From Clavibacter californiensis (GTDB lineage: Bacteria; Actinomycetota; Actinomycetes; Actinomycetales; Microbacteriaceae), in contig NZ_CP040792.1 in the NCBI RefSeq assembly GCF_021952865.1, positions 2,976,001-3,040,000 of the forward strand: 64,000 nucleotides of DNA, written 5' to 3'. A model generated the notes under the pieces. It did no database searches, was not told the origin of the DNA, and was given only the letters and a program-made list of their open reading frames with translations. A program made the translations under genes and the position numbers. Shown one piece after another: positions 62,601 through 64,000 of the stretch (within the stretch, counting starts at the first letter, position 1; each line of letters starts with the position of its first letter).

Positions 62601-63493
62601 TCGGTGACGGGCGGGCGCTGGTCCTGCGGGATCGGGTCGACGGGCGCGTACGCCTCGCCCACGCCCCACTTGGCGGTGGGGTTGCCGGCGATGGCGTCGA
62701 TGACGAGGTGGTCGAGGTGGTCGGCGTCCTCGGCGAGCGCCCGGCCGACCTCGGCGAACGAGGAGACGACGAGGCGCGGCTGCACGGCGAACGCGGGCAG
62801 GTGCGAGGTGAGTCCGCGCAGGCGGTCGATGACGGGCTGCGGCTTGAACGCGCCGTTCTGCACGGCGAGCGCGACGAACGAGTCGGCGTCGAGCGTGATC
62901 TGGAACTGCTCCTCGAGGGCGCGCGCGAGCGCCGGGTTGAGGAACGGCTGGCCCTTGAGGCGCACCTCGTAGTCGCTGCCGTGGCGGCGGATCGCGAGCG
63001 GGCGCAGCAGCACGGGCGCGCGGAACTGCTCGTCGGCGAAGCGCCATTCGGCGAGGCCGATGGCCAGGTGGATCGACTCGATGCCCCGGGCCGAGACCAG
63101 CTCGATGCCCTTCTGGGTGATGCGGTTCGCCGCCTTGCGGGCGCTGCGGAGCGCGAGCTCGTCGCGGATGAGCGACGACAGCAGCGTCGTCTTGCCCGTG
63201 ATGAACTGCGCGAGGCCACCTGGGTGCGTGGTGCTCAGCTCGATGCGCGAGCCGGGCGCGTCCACGAAGTGGAGGAGAGGAGAGGTGCCGCCGATGCCGG
63301 CCAGCTGCTCGCGCCACTCGCGCCAGCGGGGCTCGGCCACGTTGCCGCTCCCCAGGTGCACGTCGCCGACGCGGAGGTCGTGGGGGCTGGTGCTGTTGTG
63401 GGAAGCATTCACGTGGGGGTCCTCAAGATGCTCGGCGGCGAACCCGGAGAGCAGGTCGTCGTCGTCGTCGGATCGTTCATTGGCACGCCACAC
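59687..63493 (-). CDS. Upf1-like superfamily 1 protein with degenerate P-loop and C-terminal nuclease-like domain
   Basis: 1268 residues from GTG. The N-terminal ~300 residues resemble the DUF4011-type region of large actinobacterial helicases. LVVTTLPGTGGTQTIVNSIG at 321-340 is the P-loop position, but the lysine is Gly (GTGGTQT). The Walker B region FDAVFLVDAGAMTLAEAL lacks the usual DE pair. The helicase C-terminal half is visible (YRAGGEDLAELVNRRFYGG, VMVATLEQCVAQSRD, GERLLAVAMTRARRSMVVVS). Residues ~1165-1262 (LGHRDKLGLVASYGGRAIAI, ETDPVVNQTSLRESLRLRPE, LGWHYLRVHSFELF) look like a restriction-endonuclease-fold domain of the MTES/Vsr type. Genome defence or DNA repair are both possible. 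Confidence 0.85.
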   Translation of the reverse strand: MWRANERSDDDDDLLSGFAAEHLEDPHVNASHNSTSPHDLRVGDVHLGSGNVAEPRWREWREQLAGIGGTSPLLHFVDAPGSRIELSTTHPGGLAQFITGKTTLLSSLIRDELALRSARKAANRITQKGIELVSARGIESIHLAIGLAEWRFADEQFRAPVLLRPLAIRRHGSDYEVRLKGQPFLNPALARALEEQFQITLDADSFVALAVQNGAFKPQPVIDRLRGLTSHLPAFAVQPRLVVSSFAEVGRALAEDADHLDHLVIDAIAGNPTAKWGVGEAYAPVDPIPQDQRPPVTDTLLLDADPEQEYVIAQINAGNSLVVTTLPGTGGTQTIVNSIGCLVAQNKRVLVVSPRASSLKGIGQRLADVGLPGLAVAPKSLKRDVVQSIVRNEKAAPAQTAEVDDALVRLRHVLLDYRFALGRPDRELGVSVLDALGELSRLALLPDPPATTARLTRDAVVAIAHDRASAAASLVKAASLGEFRYGPGDSPWYGATFATSAAATHAHDLAKSLSADGLPRLLERADELIGQTRMRAYTSIDELGVYLRLLLDVRETLDKFQPVVFDRSLSEIIAATGSRRDAPEMTSITRRRLRKLAREYVRPGVHISDMHESLKAIQKQRILWQRYVAVGSTPEVPRGISDVHARYQEVAADLKVLDEPLSMLTRPTPLGKLPVDELRVKVAQLAEDSEVLQNLQERTSLLAELRRLDLDPLLRDLSDRHVPQEAVAAELELAWWQSVLEQMLAGDKALLNANTSVLDRLESDFRLVDEAHATASAGLLAWQLAETWKIGVVDWPEEAHHLRQLLGGSAPVDAAALHHSAPHLSRTIAPVWLASPYEVPAITDEMPFDAVFLVDAGAMTLAEALGGIRRGKQTVVFGDPVTQTPSPFTIAVVPQPERSTPQLADDDSTLEERHADSALARLGELLPTLSLTRSYRAGGEDLAELVNRRFYGGRIQSLPWAGTFLGHGSLSLDFVADGHGMPDEDTGAVESVDAEVIRVVELVLDHASHRPRESLMVITASARHAVRVQQAVLHAAAKRSDVTEFFIGDRAEPFMVATLEQCVAQSRDRVIFSVGYGRTPHGRVLSNFGALAAPGGERLLAVAMTRARRSMVVVSCFQPSDIDQDRMKHGIVALAQILSEAEARFKEDPIPDDGDAMLVDLARRLEGLGLAPALGHRDKLGLVASYGGRAIAIETDPVVNQTSLRESLRLRPEMLKRLGWHYLRVHSFELFADPDAVARRIATALGAISDAHPVTAPVQVQAGAHRAD

Positions 63494-63646
63494 CCGGCAA
63501 CAGTACGACGCGTCGGGTGGGGAAACCGGCAGGCGGAGCCGGGCGGGGCCGGATCTGCGGGGCGCGGCGGCGGTCGGGCTCGGGCTCGTCCTGGGAGGGC
63601 TCGACCTCGGCGGGAGCGCGCCGCTGCCGCTACCATGGGCCGGTCA

Positions 63647-63718
63647 GCCTCTGTAGCTCAATGGAAGAGCAGTTCCGTCCTAAGGAAAGGGTTGGGGGTT
63701 CGAGTCCCTCCAGGGGCA
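63647..63718 (+). tRNA. tRNA-Arg (anticodon CCT)
   Basis: 72 bases with a full cloverleaf. GCCTCTG pairs with CAGGGGC; the anticodon loop GTCCTAA reads AGG codons; T loop TTCGAGT. TACCAT at 63631-63636 is a likely -10. AGG is a rare codon in this GC-rich genome. tRNA 3' ends are frequent integration sites. Confidence 0.95.
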
Positions 63719-63757
63719 CCGTCCTCCTCGCGATGTCGGCCCGCTGTCATCGCGGTC

Positions 63758-64000
63758 GTGCGCGAGGCGTCCGTCGCTGAGGAGCTGCGTCGGCTGCGCC
63801 GCGGGGTGGCGCTGCCGCAGGGCGAGCTCGCGGCCCGCACGGGGGTCCCGTCGCTCGGGCGCGTGCGTGCGTCGCGGGAGCGGAGCCTCGAGGTCGCGAC
63901 CCGCCGACGCGTGAGCGACGTCCGCCTGTCCGGGTCCGTCGCCCGCGGGGAGGCCACGGCCGGATCCGACGTGGACCTCCTGGTGCATCTCGGCCCGGAC
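63758..64000 (+). CDS. HTH-linked nucleotidyltransferase (MNT-type), cut by the window edge
   Basis: 81 residues from GTG to the window end, frame still open. EELRRLRRGVALPQGELAAR resembles an Xre-type HTH start, in compact or shortened form. RLSGSVARGEATAGSDVDLL has the GSx9DxD nucleotidyltransferase signature of MNT antitoxins and related minimal enzymes. It begins 39 bases after tRNA-Arg. If a HepT-like partner follows outside the window, this is a toxin-antitoxin module. Confidence 0.7.
   Translation, partial: MREASVAEELRRLRRGVALPQGELAARTGVPSLGRVRASRERSLEVATRRRVSDVRLSGSVARGEATAGSDVDLLVHLGPD

Overview
The window is high-GC actinobacterial chromosome. Dense GC-rich codons, frequent GTG starts, short operon overlaps, Shine-Dalgarno-less starts placed right after TANNNT hexamers, and a great excess of the hexamer GGATCC point to the Microbacteriaceae, most likely Clavibacter (inference from gene content and style; no database was searched). 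Almost all of it is coding.

Layout. 1-9.85 kb is core-like: two unrecognised leftward genes, protein O-mannosyltransferase with a YeiH-type exporter, the sulfhydrylase metY with a CoA-binding protein, a DUF427 protein, a GlsB/YeaQ stress protein, a membrane protein, serine deaminase sdaA and an SdpI-like protein. 9.85-19.5 kb is an accessory segment. It holds two copies of a broken TraD/TraG-type conjugation gene end as a direct repeat around a secreted GH43/AbfB arabinan-degrading enzyme, decayed coding remnants, a secreted zinc metalloprotease with a discoidin-like domain, two lipoproteins, and a membrane protein with a small GntR/YtrA-type regulator. 19.5-30.3 kb returns to housekeeping genes: DUF255/thioredoxin protein, CorA, aldo/keto reductase with acyl-CoA ligase, HrpA helicase, and a GAF-PP2C phosphatase. 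30.4-35.3 kb is a complete peptide/nickel-type ABC importer behind a Zur/Fur-like palindrome.

36.9-40.9 kb encodes class I ribonucleotide reductase, nrdA and nrdB. Between them lies a 25-codon ORF ending in a CxxC pair, with its own strong ribosome binding site. NrdB carries Phe where the radical Tyr is expected and Glu in place of the first Asp metal ligand, the hallmarks of class Ic (Mn/Fe) enzymes. The upstream region has two NrdR-like boxes 32 bp apart and a DnaA-box cluster. 40.9-46 kb has an MFS transporter, a lipoprotein, a second aldo/keto reductase and an HtrA-type protease. 46.1-52.1 kb is an arabinoside-use operon (solute-binding protein, two permeases, GH51 arabinofuranosidase) beside a LacI regulator; the ABC ATPase is missing and is presumably supplied elsewhere. 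With the GH43/AbfB enzyme this gives two arabinan-directed loci, which fits a plant-associated bacterium.

52.2-64 kb is mixed core: a conserved small protein, DUF3054, a methyltransferase, tRNA-Ala(CGC), a 46-bp tandem repeat grown from a gene 3' end, a GNAT enzyme, galU, 5-formyl-THF cyclo-ligase, an FmdB zinc ribbon, mscL, a very large Upf1-like protein with a degenerate P-loop and a C-terminal nuclease-like domain, tRNA-Arg(CCT), and a truncated HTH-nucleotidyltransferase at the right edge.

The most unusual observations are the split ribonucleotide reductase tail with class Ic-like NrdB, the recurring TANNNT-N6-start architecture implying leaderless mRNAs, the metal-box-controlled dipeptide-type importer, and the repeat-flanked GH43 insertion.
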